A stretch of DNA of 64,000 nt from Amycolatopsis coloradensis (GTDB lineage: Bacteria; Actinomycetota; Actinomycetes; Mycobacteriales; Pseudonocardiaceae): assembly GCF_001953865.1 (NCBI RefSeq), contig NZ_MQUQ01000008.1:184766-248765 (forward strand). The letters run 5' to 3'. The notes beneath the pieces were generated by a model that ran no database searches, had not been told where the DNA came from, and saw only the letters and a program-made list of their open reading frames with translations. The position numbers and the translations under genes were made by a program. The stretch's first letter is position 1. Each line of letters begins with the position of its first letter. Positions 8,553-17,820 of this stretch are shown piece by piece.

Positions 8553-9713
8553 ATGAAACCTTTCCGCGTCGAAATCCCACAGGCGGACCTGGACGACCTG
8601 AACCGCCGGATCAGCACCACACGCTGGCCGGAGAACCTGCCAGGTGAAGGCTGGACCCGGGGTGTGCCGACGGCCTATCTCAAGGAGCTGGCCGAATACT
8701 GGCGCACCTCATACGACTGGCGCGCCGCGGAAGCGCGGCTGAACCGATTCCCGCAGTACATCACCGAGATCGACGGAGCGAACGTGCACTTCCTGCACGT
8801 GCGATCGCCCGAGCCCGACGCGACACCGCTGCTCGTCACCCACGGCTGGCCCGGCTCCGTCGCCGAGTTCCTCGACGTCATCGAGCCACTGACCGATCCG
8901 CGGGCCAACGGCGGCGACCCCGCCGACGCCTTCCACCTGGTCATCCCGTCCATTCCCGGCTACGGGTTCTCCGGCTCGACACCGGGCACGGGCTGGGGCC
9001 TCCCCCGGATCGCGGGTGCGTGGGTCGAGTTGATGCGACGGCTCGGGTACGAGCGGTACGTCGCGCAAGGCGGCGACTTCGGTGTCCCGATCTCACTCAT
9101 GACCGGCATGATGGACGCCGAGCACGTCGCCGGAGTCCACGTCAACATGCTCCCCACCACCCCCAGCGGGGAACCGGGGGAACTCGACGGCCTCAACGAA
9201 CGCGACCAGGCCCGCCTGGCACAGTCTCGACGTTTCTACGACGACCTGTCGGGAACGATGAAGCTCCACTCGACGCGGCCGAACACCGTCTCCTACGCCC
9301 TGACCGACTCGCCTGTCGGGCAACTCGCCTACATCGCCGAGAAGTTCAAGGACTGGACCGATTCGGCGGAAGTGCCCGAGGACGCGGTCGACAAGGACCT
9401 GTTGCTGACCATCGTCACGATCTACTGGCTGACGGCGACCGCGGGCTCGTCGGCCCAGACGTACTACGAAAGCGTCGAGCAGCTTCCGATCAACGCGCAG
9501 GTCGGCCGTTTCCCGCCGGTGCCCGTCCCGCTCGGAGTGGCGGTGTTCCCCCACGCCGCCTTCGTGGCCATCCGCCGCTTCGCCGAACGCGACTTCCCGT
9601 CGATCATCCACTGGACCGAGTACGACCGCGGCGGGCACTACCCCGCGATGGAAGAGCCGGACCTCTTCATCGACGACGTACGGGTCTTCGCCCGAGCACT
9701 GAAGAAGGCTTGA
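8553..9713 (+). CDS. epoxide hydrolase (EHN domain plus alpha/beta hydrolase)
   Basis: 386 aa. The N-terminal EHN domain (residues 1-110, starting [17 protein letters not shown]) is followed by the alpha/beta hydrolase fold. HGWPGS (97-102) forms the oxyanion region, the nucleophile is D175 in QGGDFG, and the catalytic histidine lies in [13 protein letters not shown] near the end. The Asp nucleophile separates it from esterases and fits a microsomal-type epoxide hydrolase opening epoxides to diols through a covalent ester. The ATG at 8553 has GGAG 5 nt upstream; an in-frame ATG at 8502 has no such site. The gene ends at a hairpin shared with pdxS. Confidence 0.92.
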   Translation: MKPFRVEIPQADLDDLNRRISTTRWPENLPGEGWTRGVPTAYLKELAEYWRTSYDWRAAEARLNRFPQYITEIDGANVHFLHVRSPEPDATPLLVTHGWPGSVAEFLDVIEPLTDPRANGGDPADAFHLVIPSIPGYGFSGSTPGTGWGLPRIAGAWVELMRRLGYERYVAQGGDFGVPISLMTGMMDAEHVAGVHVNMLPTTPSGEPGELDGLNERDQARLAQSRRFYDDLSGTMKLHSTRPNTVSYALTDSPVGQLAYIAEKFKDWTDSAEVPEDAVDKDLLLTIVTIYWLTATAGSSAQTYYESVEQLPINAQVGRFPPVPVPLGVAVFPHAAFVAIRRFAERDFPSIIHWTEYDRGGHYPAMEEPDLFIDDVRVFARALKKA

Positions 9714-9722
9714 CAGCACATA

Positions 9723-9766
9723 CGAGAGGCCCCGCGGACAGACAGCCACATCCACGGGGCCTCTCG
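9723..9766. terminator. bidirectional hairpin between epoxide hydrolase gene and pdxS
   Basis: CGAGAGGCCCCG at 9723-9734 pairs perfectly with 9755-9766, with a 20-nt loop. It lies 9 bp after the epoxide hydrolase stop and 16 bp before the pdxS stop on the other strand, so it can end both transcripts. Confidence 0.7.
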
Positions 9767-9782
9767 AGCAACGGAGCCGGCC

Positions 9783-10697
9783 TTACCAGCCGCGCTCGGA
9801 AAGACGGTGAGGCTCGGGGACGTCGTCGACGTTGATGCCGACCATCGCCTCGCCGAGGCCGCGCGAAACCTTCGCGATGACGTCCGGGTCGTCGTAGAAC
9901 GTGGTGGCCTTGACGATCGCCTCGGCGCGCTGCGCCGGGTTGCCGGACTTGAAGATGCCGGAGCCGACGAACACGCCTTCGGCGCCGAGCTGCATCATCA
10001 TCGCGGCGTCGGCCGGGGTCGCGATACCGCCCGCGGTGAACAGCACGACGGGGAGCTTGCCCTTCTCCGCGACCTCCTTGACGAGGTCGTACGGCGCCTG
10101 GAGTTCCTTCGCCGCAACGTAAAGCTCGTCCTCGGGCAGCGAGGAGAGGCGACGCAGCTCCGCGCGGATCTTGCGCATGTGCGTGGTCGCGTTCGAGACG
10201 TCGCCGGTGCCGGCCTCGCCCTTGGAGCGGATCATCGCCGCGCCTTCGTTGATGCGGCGCAGTGCCTCGCCGAGGTTGGTCGCACCGCAGACGAACGGCA
10301 CGGTGAAGGCCCACTTGTCGATGTGGTTCTCGTAGTCGGCCGGGGTCAGCACCTCGGACTCGTCGATGTAGTCGACGCCGAGCGACTGCAGCAGCTGGGC
10401 CTCGACGAAGTGGCCGATGCGGGCCTTCGCCATCACCGGGATCGAGACGGTCTCGATGATGCCGTCGATCAGATCCGGGTCGCTCATCCTGGCGACGCCG
10501 CCCTGCGCGCGGATGTCCGCGGGGACCCGCTCGAGCGCCATCACCGCGACGGCACCGGCGTCTTCGGCGATCTTCGCCTGCTCGGCGGTGACCACGTCCA
10601 TGATCACACCGCCCTTGAGCATCTCCGCCATCCCGCGTTTGACCCGGGCGGTGCCGGTGAGCGAGGTGGTGGCCGTGTTCGTGGAGTCGTCAGACAC
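9783..10697 (-). CDS. pdxS: pyridoxal 5'-phosphate synthase lyase subunit PdxS
   Basis: 304 aa, the normal length. It builds PLP from ribose 5-phosphate, glyceraldehyde 3-phosphate and ammonia in a dodecameric TIM barrel. K91 in [10 protein letters not shown] and K159 in [11 protein letters not shown] correspond to the two catalytic lysines; the phosphate sites GEAGTGDV and [10 protein letters not shown] are intact. I chose the GTG at 10697, preceded by GAAAGG; translation could be read 52 codons further up, but that region holds the promoter and part of the 52-bp palindrome. Its glutaminase partner pdxT, usually a few genes downstream in actinobacteria, is not in this window. Confidence 0.97.
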   Translation of the reverse strand: MSDDSTNTATTSLTGTARVKRGMAEMLKGGVIMDVVTAEQAKIAEDAGAVAVMALERVPADIRAQGGVARMSDPDLIDGIIETVSIPVMAKARIGHFVEAQLLQSLGVDYIDESEVLTPADYENHIDKWAFTVPFVCGATNLGEALRRINEGAAMIRSKGEAGTGDVSNATTHMRKIRAELRRLSSLPEDELYVAAKELQAPYDLVKEVAEKGKLPVVLFTAGGIATPADAAMMMQLGAEGVFVGSGIFKSGNPAQRAEAIVKATTFYDDPDVIAKVSRGLGEAMVGINVDDVPEPHRLSERGW

Positions 10698-10821
10698 TGC
10701 TGGACCTTTCGGAAAGCGCACGAGGTGGTATGACGCTTCCGAGCGTAGGCCGCTTTTGGACCTCTCAAGCAGGCCAGTTCGCGGCGATTTCAGCAGTCCA
10801 CTAAGTGATCTAGCCCGCAAC

Positions 10822-10873
10822 TCGTCCTCTGGTTGCGGTAGTTGCACGTGCAACTACCGCAACCAGAGGACGA
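10822..10873. repeat. perfect 52-bp palindrome
   Basis: Two 26-nt arms meet with no spacer at 10847/10848, around the core GTTGCACGTGCAAC. On the minus strand it begins 15 bp after the stop of the flavin oxidase gene and lies about 125 bp upstream of the pdxS start. A terminator for the former is the simplest reading. A perfect zero-loop arm this long is unusual for a terminator, and there is no T run. It could also be a dyad operator or a hairpin transposition relic. Confidence 0.6.
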
Positions 10874-10887
10874 AACGCGAAGGGGGC

Positions 10888-12306
10888 CTAGCGCGCCAGG
10901 CCTTGATCGAAGGCGAACAGGCCGTCCGGGTCGTACTTCCGCGCCACCCGGCGAAGCCGCGGCAGGCTGTCGCCGTAGTACGCCTTCGCCCAGTCCGGCA
11001 TCTCCGGGTCGATGTAGTTGACATACCCGGCCTGCCCGAATTCCCGGCCGAGTTCGTCCCTGACCCGGCCGATCGACTGTCGTGCGACCGCCTCGCCGCC
11101 GTCCAGCCCACGGGTGATCTGGATGCTGCCCAGCGCGGACCGGTGCGGGAAGCACGACGCGCTCGACGGCACCCTCGCGATCGCGCCGCCGTACGCGTCG
11201 ACGATCGAGTACAGCCGAGGGTCGCTGGTCAGCAACGACGCCAGCGCGCCGGGATCGCGCACCGGACGGGTCAGCATCCTCGACGTCGAGACGTACTCGC
11301 CCCGGACGGCCACCGCGGCGGGGAAATTCACCTCTTCGGCGAGGGCGCGCATGGTGGCGAGGTGCCCCTGTTCGGTCACCACGCGCTTGGTCGGCTGGGT
11401 GCCGACCCGGCGGACGAGGTCGTCGAGCAGTGGGTTCACCTGCGCGGCGGACCCCACGAAACAGCCGCCGCAGTTCGCGGCCTGCGACCCGAGGCCCATC
11501 CCGGACCACAGTTCGTCCGGCATCGCGGGCAGCCATTCCTGCCAAGCCGCGACGAGGTCGGCGAGCACCGCGGGCGGGAAGGTCAGCTCGAAGTTCGCCA
11601 ACGTGCGCGCGGCCTCCGTCGTGAAGGTGAACGACGTGACGATGCCGAAGTTGCCGCCGCCACCGCCGCGCAACGCCCACAGCAGGTCCGGCGCGGTCTC
11701 CGCCGACACCAAGCGCGGCTCCCCATCCGCGCCGACGAAGCGCACGGACTCGATTCTGTCGCAGGTCAGGCCGTACTTGCGGCCCAGGACGCCGATGCCG
11801 CCACCGAGTGCCAGCCCGGCGATGCCGACCGTCGGACAGCTGCCCGCCGGCAGTGCGCGGCCCGCCGCCGCCAAGGCCTCGTACACCTGGCGCAGCATCG
11901 CTCCCGCCCCGATCGCCGCCCGGCCGCCAGGCAGGATCTCGACGGTGCTCAGCCGGGAAAGGTCGACGACGAGCCCTTTGTCCACAATGGAGTACCCGGC
12001 GTAGCTGTGCCCGCCGGAGCGGGCCGCGATCGGGATCCGGTGCCTTGCCGCGAACTCGACGCAACGCCGGACGTCGTCCTCGTTCGCACATATTGCGACA
12101 CCGTCGGGCATCCGATGGTCGTAAAGGCTGAAAAACCCGAGCCGCGCTTCGTCGTAGCCGGGGTCACCGGGCCGGAACAGTTCACCCGCCAGGTGCGCGC
12201 GCAGCCGCTCCCATGAGCCGCCACCCCCGGGAATCGCCACCGGTGCCGCGGCCAGCGCCGGAACCGCGCCCGCCAGTCGCAGAATCGTCCGCCTGTCGAG
12301 CTCCAT
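10888..12306 (-). CDS. exported FAD-dependent oxidoreductase, berberine-bridge-enzyme type
   Basis: 472 aa. DRRTILRLAGAVPALAAAP at the start is a twin-arginine (Tat) signal, so the folded flavoprotein is probably exported. The FAD_binding_4 (VAO/PCMH) domain covers roughly residues 60-200. H100 in RSGGHSYAG and C157 in GSCPTVG are the two residues that bind FAD covalently in bicovalent BBE enzymes. The BBE C-terminal motif YVNYIDPEMPDWAKAYYG and RKYDPDGLFAF close the protein. Relatives oxidise sugars, alkaloids or oligosaccharides and make hydrogen peroxide. The gene is monocistronic, ends at the 52-bp palindrome, and is divergent from EF-G2. The substrate is unknown. Confidence 0.92.
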   Translation of the reverse strand: MELDRRTILRLAGAVPALAAAPVAIPGGGGSWERLRAHLAGELFRPGDPGYDEARLGFFSLYDHRMPDGVAICANEDDVRRCVEFAARHRIPIAARSGGHSYAGYSIVDKGLVVDLSRLSTVEILPGGRAAIGAGAMLRQVYEALAAAGRALPAGSCPTVGIAGLALGGGIGVLGRKYGLTCDRIESVRFVGADGEPRLVSAETAPDLLWALRGGGGGNFGIVTSFTFTTEAARTLANFELTFPPAVLADLVAAWQEWLPAMPDELWSGMGLGSQAANCGGCFVGSAAQVNPLLDDLVRRVGTQPTKRVVTEQGHLATMRALAEEVNFPAAVAVRGEYVSTSRMLTRPVRDPGALASLLTSDPRLYSIVDAYGGAIARVPSSASCFPHRSALGSIQITRGLDGGEAVARQSIGRVRDELGREFGQAGYVNYIDPEMPDWAKAYYGDSLPRLRRVARKYDPDGLFAFDQGLAR

Positions 12307-12470
12307 CGCTCATCCCTCACCGTCGGAATCGCCTCCGGGGGTCCGCCATCGAGCATAGCGGCGGGTCGACATTCGGGGGGTCCCTCGCCGGTCGCCTTGC
12401 CGCGACGGCCGTCGCGGGTGTGTGATCGAGGACACACCTGTTCGCGGCGTCGTGTGGTGAGGAGACCGGC

Positions 12471-14579
12471 ATGGCCGACAAACAGAGCAAGAACGGAGAC
12501 TCCGGGGCCGCCGTCGCTGTGGCCGACCCGGCGAAAGTGCGCAATGTCGTCCTGGTCGGCCCGTCCGGTTCCGGCAAGACGACGCTCGCCGAGGCACTGC
12601 TCGCCGCGTCCGGCACGGTGACGCGCGCGGGCTCCGTCGTGGACGGCACCACGGTGTGCGACCACGACCCCGCCGCCGTCCGGCAACAGCGGTCGGTCGG
12701 CCTCTCGGTCGCGCCGGTGCTGCACCAGGACCACAAGATCAACCTCATCGACACCCCCGGGTACGCCGATTTCGTCGGCGAACTTCGGGCCGGGCTCCGT
12801 GCCGCGGACGCGGCGCTGTTCGTGGTCTGCGCGGCGGAGGGCGTCGACGCGGCCACGATCGCGGTCTGGGAGGAATGCGCGGCCGTCGGGATGCCGAGGG
12901 CGGTCGTCGTCTCCCGGCTCGACCACCACCGCGCCGATCCCGCAGGCGAGATCGCGGCCTGCCAGGCGGCTTTCGGCACCGGCGTCCTGCCGCTCTACCT
13001 GCCCGCTCGCGACGGGCTCGTCGGGCTCATCACCCGCCGCTACTTCGACTATTCGGCGGGTTTCCCTCCCGCCGTCGGCGAGCCGGACGGGGACGAACTC
13101 GCCCGGATGACCGAGGCCCGCAACGAACTGATCGAAGGGGTCATCGCCGAGAGCGAGGACGAGTCCCTGATGGACCGGTACCTCGCCGGTGAGGAGATCC
13201 CCGAGGACACCCTGATCGCCGATCTCGAGACCGCCGTCGCCCGCGGCTCCTTCCATCCGGTGATCCCGGTGTGCGCGACGACCGGTGTCGGGCTGGCCGA
13301 GGTCCTCGACGGGATCGTGCGCGCCTTCCCGTCGCCACTGGAGCACGTCCCGCCGGAGGTCACCTCACCCACCGGTGAGCCGCACACGCGTCTCCACGCC
13401 GATCCCGACGGCCCCCTGGCGGCCGAGGTGGTCCGGACCGCGGTCGATTCCTACGTCGGCCGGGTGTCGCTGGTGCGGGTGTTCTCCGGGACGCTTCGCC
13501 CGGAACGCCCGGTGCACGTCTCGGGTCACGGCCTCGCCGAACGCGGGCACGAGGATCACGACGCCGACGAGCGGGTCGCGCATCTGTACTCGCCGCTCGG
13601 CGCGAACCTGCGCGAAGTCCCGTACTGCGTCGCGGGTGATCTCTGCGCGCTCACCAAGGTGGGCTCGGCGGAAACGGGCGACACCGTCTCCTCGCCCGAA
13701 GACCCGCTGATCATGAAACCGTGGACGATGCCGGAACCGCTGCTGCCGGTCGCCGTCATCGCGAAGACCCGCAGCGACGAGGACACGCTGGCGCGCAACC
13801 TTTCCCGGCTTGTCGCCGGCGACCCGACGCTGCGGCTGGACCGCAACGCCGAGACCAACCAGCTCGTGCTGTGGTGCATGGGCGAGGCGCACGCCGACGT
13901 CGTGCTGTCGCGGCTGCGCGCGGGAGGCGCCGACGTGGACACCGAACCCGTCCGCATCAGCCTGCGGTCGACCTTCGCCGGGCCGGGCCGCGGTCACGGG
14001 CGGCACGTCAAGCAATCCGGCGGGCACGGCCAGTTCGCCGTCTGCGACATCGAGGTCCAGCCGCTGCCGAGGGGTTCGGGGTTCGAGTTCGTGGACAAGG
14101 TCGTCGGCGGTTCGGTGCCGCACCAGTTCATCCCGAGTGTCGAAAAGGGCGTGCGGGCCCAAGCCCAGCGAGGGCTGGTCGACGGCCATCCACTGATCGA
14201 CATCCGGGTGACCCTCGTCGACGGCAAGGCGCACAGCGTCGACTCGTCGGACGCCGCGTTCCAGACCGCGGGCGCGCTGGCGCTGAAGGAGGCGGCCGGG
14301 GCGGGGAAGATCGCCTTGCTCGAACCACTCGAAGAGGTGGCGGTGCGGCTTCCGGACGAGCACCTGGGCACCGTCCTGGGTGATCTCTCGTCCCGGCGTG
14401 GCCGCGTTCTGGGCACCGAATCGGGTGAAGGCGGCCGCACGGTGATCCGCGCCGAAGTGCCCGCCGCGGAACTACTGCGCTACGCGATCGACCTGCGTTC
14501 GCTGACGTCGGGCACGGCGACGTTCACGCGCAAGCACGCCCGGTTCGAACCGATGCCGGAAGGAGCGGTCGCACTCTAG
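12471..14579 (+). CDS. fusA2: elongation factor G-like protein EF-G2
   Basis: 702 aa, with the EF-G domain order G, II, III, IV, V. The P-loop is GPSGSGKT (30-37) and G3 is DTPG (94-97). The usual NKxD is SRLD (148-151), and the switch I region reads QRSVGLSVAP instead of the ERGITI element. The second and later domains are intact, with GRGHGRHVKQSGGHGQFAVC in domain IV. These changes match actinobacterial EF-G2, a paralogue not essential for elongation; in mycobacteria related proteins bind GTP but show no ribosome-stimulated GTPase activity. The start has GAGGAG about 6 nt upstream. Ribosome rescue or storage is a guess. Confidence 0.92.
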   Translation: MADKQSKNGDSGAAVAVADPAKVRNVVLVGPSGSGKTTLAEALLAASGTVTRAGSVVDGTTVCDHDPAAVRQQRSVGLSVAPVLHQDHKINLIDTPGYADFVGELRAGLRAADAALFVVCAAEGVDAATIAVWEECAAVGMPRAVVVSRLDHHRADPAGEIAACQAAFGTGVLPLYLPARDGLVGLITRRYFDYSAGFPPAVGEPDGDELARMTEARNELIEGVIAESEDESLMDRYLAGEEIPEDTLIADLETAVARGSFHPVIPVCATTGVGLAEVLDGIVRAFPSPLEHVPPEVTSPTGEPHTRLHADPDGPLAAEVVRTAVDSYVGRVSLVRVFSGTLRPERPVHVSGHGLAERGHEDHDADERVAHLYSPLGANLREVPYCVAGDLCALTKVGSAETGDTVSSPEDPLIMKPWTMPEPLLPVAVIAKTRSDEDTLARNLSRLVAGDPTLRLDRNAETNQLVLWCMGEAHADVVLSRLRAGGADVDTEPVRISLRSTFAGPGRGHGRHVKQSGGHGQFAVCDIEVQPLPRGSGFEFVDKVVGGSVPHQFIPSVEKGVRAQAQRGLVDGHPLIDIRVTLVDGKAHSVDSSDAAFQTAGALALKEAAGAGKIALLEPLEEVAVRLPDEHLGTVLGDLSSRRGRVLGTESGEGGRTVIRAEVPAAELLRYAIDLRSLTSGTATFTRKHARFEPMPEGAVAL

Positions 14580-14783
14580 ATGAGTGATTCCGTGGAGATC
14601 GTGTGAAGTGCGATCGCGCGACGATCCGTCTCGGACGCGTGTTTGCCCTGGTCGGACAGGCGCTCAGGAGGACAGCGACAGAACCTGGACGGGCCTTGAC
14701 GTACGGCCGCCAACAGGACGATTCGAAAAGCGTCCTCCACAGACGGTCACAGAGCTTTACATGATTTTCCCGGAAGCAACCGC

Positions 14784-15242
14784 CTAGAACTCGAAGCCGC
14801 CTGGGCGCCCGTTCCGGTCGGCCAGCAGACCGGCCAGCGTGGCGATGGCGATCTCCGGCGGCGTGCGTGAGCCGATGTTCAGCCCGACCGGGCGATGCAC
14901 CCGCGCGATCTCGGCGTCCGGAACGTCCAGCGCCTTGAGCGCGACGACATGCGGACCGGCGTGGCGCGGATTGCCCAGCACGCCGACCCACCGGGCCGGG
15001 CGGTCCAGCACGGCCTTGAGCACCTCGCCGAGTTCGAGCCGGTCGTGATCGGTGACGACCACGTCGGCGTCCGCTCCGAGTCCCGGCACCGTCGAGACGG
15101 CCTCGATGCCGTTTTCGACGTCTGTCGCCCGCGCGCCGTCCGGCTCGACCAACACCGTCGTGTAGCCGAGATCCTTGCCGTAGCGCAGAAGGAACGACGC
15201 GACCGGCGTCGCGAACACCGCGACCAGCATCCGCTCGCTCAT
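14784..15242 (-). CDS. XdhC-like Rossmann-domain protein (short form)
   Basis: 152 aa. The sequence matches the C-terminal Rossmann half of XdhC/CoxI proteins: RMLVAVFATPVASFLLRYGKDLGY, then DADVVVTDHD, WVGVLGNPRH and VGLNIGSRTPPEIAIATLAGLL, ending GRPGGFEF. XdhC proteins insert the molybdenum cofactor into xanthine dehydrogenase-type enzymes, but the N-terminal XdhC half is absent and no molybdenum hydroxylase lies nearby. The ATG at 15242 follows AGGAGG, a strong site. It is the last gene of the PIM operon, 13 bp after the LemA-like gene. It may have a different redox-sensing role; the fold is secure, the function not. Confidence 0.75.
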   Translation of the reverse strand: MSERMLVAVFATPVASFLLRYGKDLGYTTVLVEPDGARATDVENGIEAVSTVPGLGADADVVVTDHDRLELGEVLKAVLDRPARWVGVLGNPRHAGPHVVALKALDVPDAEIARVHRPVGLNIGSRTPPEIAIATLAGLLADRNGRPGGFEF

Positions 15243-15255
15243 GAATTTCGTCCTC

Positions 15256-15738
15256 CTATAGGTCGGGCTCGGCGATTTCGAAGTACTCCGGAAGCCGGGC
15301 GGTACCGGCGAGGCCGAAATACCGGACCTTTCGGCGACGGCGCAGATGCAGCGTGTCACGGACGGCGTCGTTGTGCACGCGCCGCGCGATGACGACGCGG
15401 TGCTCGGCATCGTTCAGTTCCTCGGCCAAGGGGCGCGGCAACGCCGTCCGGTCGATCTGCGCCAGCCGCAACGTCAGTTCACTCTCCTCGGCTTCGCGAT
15501 CCGGGCGCTCGGCGTGTTCGGCCCGTTCGGCCAGCGCGCGCAGTGCTTCGTCCGCCAGGATCACCGCGGCCGCCCTGGCGACGACGGCGCGGCGGGCGAG
15601 TGCGGCGTCGAGAGCCGCCCAGCCCGCGTCCGTGCGGACGTGCAGCCGGTCCAGCCGGTTCGCCGTCGCGAGGAGGAACAGCCCGCCGAGCACCACGATC
15701 GCGGCCAGCAGGCCGCCGATCCACACCCAGGTCGTCAT
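15256..15738 (-). CDS. LemA-like single-pass membrane protein
   Basis: 160 aa. One N-terminal hydrophobic segment (residues 4-24) is followed by an Ala/Arg/Glu-rich helical region and a basic tail RRRRKVRYFGLAG. HVRTDAGWAALDAALARRAVV resembles the start of LemA proteins (V..AWA.ID..L.RR), but the protein is shorter. Its ATG overlaps the pimA stop by 4 bp (ATGA), so it is translationally coupled to pimA. A similar small protein is common after pimA in this order. No activity is known. It may be a structural or assembly factor of the cell envelope. Confidence 0.7.
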   Translation of the reverse strand: MTTWVWIGGLLAAIVVLGGLFLLATANRLDRLHVRTDAGWAALDAALARRAVVARAAAVILADEALRALAERAEHAERPDREAEESELTLRLAQIDRTALPRPLAEELNDAEHRVVIARRVHNDAVRDTLHLRRRRKVRYFGLAGTARLPEYFEIAEPDL

Positions 15739-16880
15739 CGGCTGAACTCGCGTTCGCCCGCGCCGACCCGCCGGGGATCGGCGGCGATCGCCGTCTCGTA
15801 CACCCGCAGGACCTGTGTGGTGACGACGGACCAGTCGAACATCGCGACCCGCTCCCCGGCGGCCGCCGCCAGCGACGCCCGCCGGGCCGGATCGCCGAGC
15901 AGCTCACGCAACCCGTCGGCCAGCGCCCCCGCGTCGCCGGTTTCGGTCAGCATCCCGGCCTTGCCGTCGTCGAGGACCCGGCGGAACGAATCCAGTCCGC
16001 TCGCCAGCACCGGGGTGCCCGCCGCCATCGCCTCGGTGAGGATCATCCCGAAACTCTCACCGCCGGTGTTGGGCGCGCAGTAGACGTCGACGCTGCGCAG
16101 CACCCGCGCCTTCGTCTCGTCGTCGACCTGACCGAGCAGGTCGACATGCGACGCCAGTTCCGGCCCGGCGTCGCGCCGGAGCTGGTCGGCGTCGCCGCGG
16201 CCGACGACCAGCATCCGCAGGTCCTCGAACTCCGGCAGCAGGATCCGCAACGCCTCCAGCAGCACGCCCATCCCCTTGCGGGGCTCGGTGTACCGCCCGA
16301 CGAACCCGACCGTGCCGCCCGCCCGCGGGTAGCCGTCCAGTGGGAGCGCGCGGGAGAAGAAGTCGACGTCGACGCCGTTGGGCACCTCGACCGCGTCACC
16401 GCCGGCGTGTTCGACCTGGACCCGGCGGGCCAGCGCCGACACCGCGATCCGCGCGGTGATCTTCTCCAGCAGCGGCCGCAGCACCGGCTGGAACGCCGCC
16501 AGGGTGCGCGAACGCGTGGTCGCGGTGTGGAAGGTCGCCACGATCGGGCCGTCCGCGACCTTCAGCGCCAGCAGGGAAAGACTCGGCGCGGCGGGTTCGT
16601 GCAGGTGCAGGACGTCGAACTCGCCGTCGCGGATCCACCGCCGCACCCTGGCATAGGACACCGGGCCGAACTGGAGCCGCGCGACCGAGCCGTTGTACGG
16701 GATGCCGAGCGCCTTCCCGGCGGGGACGACGAAGTCCGGGACGTCGGAGTCCTCGTCCGCGGGCGCGAGCACCGAGACCTCGTGTCCGCGCGCGAGGAGC
16801 GCCTTCGCGAGATCGATGACATGCCCCTGCACACCGCCCGGCACGTCGAACGAGTACGGGCAGACGATCCCGATCTTCAT
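15735..16880 (-). CDS. pimA: phosphatidyl-myo-inositol alpha-mannosyltransferase PimA
   Basis: 381 aa, a GT4 (GT-B fold) enzyme that moves the first mannose from GDP-mannose to the 2-position of phosphatidyl-myo-inositol on the cytoplasmic membrane face. MKIGIVCPYSFDVPGGVQGH at the start is nearly the PimA signature, with the glycine-rich loop for GDP-mannose and PI. GFVGRYTEPRKGM and APNTGGESFGMILTEAMAAG form the donor site. I chose the ATG at 16880, which gives the family length; an ATG six codons earlier (16898) sits 5 bp from the patA stop and is a fair alternative. Its gene lies between patA and the LemA-like gene, as expected. Confidence 0.95.
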   Translation of the reverse strand: MKIGIVCPYSFDVPGGVQGHVIDLAKALLARGHEVSVLAPADEDSDVPDFVVPAGKALGIPYNGSVARLQFGPVSYARVRRWIRDGEFDVLHLHEPAAPSLSLLALKVADGPIVATFHTATTRSRTLAAFQPVLRPLLEKITARIAVSALARRVQVEHAGGDAVEVPNGVDVDFFSRALPLDGYPRAGGTVGFVGRYTEPRKGMGVLLEALRILLPEFEDLRMLVVGRGDADQLRRDAGPELASHVDLLGQVDDETKARVLRSVDVYCAPNTGGESFGMILTEAMAAGTPVLASGLDSFRRVLDDGKAGMLTETGDAGALADGLRELLGDPARRASLAAAAGERVAMFDWSVVTTQVLRVYETAIAADPRRVGAGEREFSR

Positions 16881-16902
16881 GACCCGCGCCTGAGCCATCG
16901 GC

Positions 16903-17820
16903 TCAACTCGTTTCGCCGAGTTCGGCCTGTTCCCCGGCGTCGAAATCGGAGAGCCAGAACTTCTGCAGCATGTGCCAGTCCGCCGGATGCGCGGCGATGT
17001 CACCGGCGAAGATGTCCGCCAGCGCCTGGGTGGCCGCCGGGACCTCGGACCGGTTCGTGACCCTGATCCGCGGGTGCAGCCGGATTTGCCAGCCGTCCTC
17101 GGTGAACCAGCAGCCCGCCGGGATCAGCGCGGCACCGGTGGTGGCGGCCAGCCGGGCCGGGCCGCCGGGCATCCGGGTCTGCTCGCCGAAGAATTTGACC
17201 GGTACCCCGGACTTCGTCAGGTCCCTGTCCCCCACCAGGCAGATCGCCTTGTTCTCCCGCAGCCGCTTGAGCAGCACGCGCATCGCGGAACTGTCCCCGG
17301 TCAGCGGCACGATCTCGAAACCGAGGGATTCCCGATAGGACACGAACCGCTGGTACAGCGATTCGGGCTTCAGCCGCTCCGCGACCGTGGTGAAGCCGCC
17401 GAGGTAGTCCGCGAGCCAGACACCCGCCGCGTCCCAGTTCCCGCTGTGCGGCAGCGCCATCACGGCACCGTTGCCCTCGGCGAGGGCGGCGTCGAGGTTC
17501 TCGACGCCGGTGATCGACTGGGCGACCTTGCGGCTGACCTCCTTGTGGTCCATCGAAGGCAGCCGGAACATCTCGTGCCAGTACCGGGCGTAGGACCGCA
17601 TCGCGCGGCGGGTCAGTTCGTCGAGTTCGACACCGTCGGCCTGCGGCACGACCCTGGCGAGATTGCTCCGGAGCTGGCGCACCCCGCCGCCGTCCCGCCG
17701 GACCGCGAGATCGGCGCCGAGCCCGAAGGTCATCGAGCCGACCTGCTCCGGCAGCCAGCGCGCGAGCCGCCAGCCCGCCGCGTAACCGAAGTCGCCGAGC
17801 CGCTGGGAGAACCCGCTCAT
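16903..17820 (-). CDS. patA: PIM acyltransferase PatA (HtrB/LpxL family)
   Basis: 305 aa. The lysophospholipid-acyltransferase-like HX4D motif is HSGNWD in ALPHSGNWDAAGVW, and VGDRDLTKSGVPVKFFG plus PGGPARLA are further conserved blocks. PatA transfers palmitate from acyl-CoA to the 6-position of the mannose added by PimA. The ATG at 17820 overlaps the pgsA stop by 4 bp. The order pgsA-patA-pimA is the same as in mycobacteria, so assignment by sequence and position agree. Confidence 0.94.
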   Translation of the reverse strand: MSGFSQRLGDFGYAAGWRLARWLPEQVGSMTFGLGADLAVRRDGGGVRQLRSNLARVVPQADGVELDELTRRAMRSYARYWHEMFRLPSMDHKEVSRKVAQSITGVENLDAALAEGNGAVMALPHSGNWDAAGVWLADYLGGFTTVAERLKPESLYQRFVSYRESLGFEIVPLTGDSSAMRVLLKRLRENKAICLVGDRDLTKSGVPVKFFGEQTRMPGGPARLAATTGAALIPAGCWFTEDGWQIRLHPRIRVTNRSEVPAATQALADIFAGDIAAHPADWHMLQKFWLSDFDAGEQAELGETS

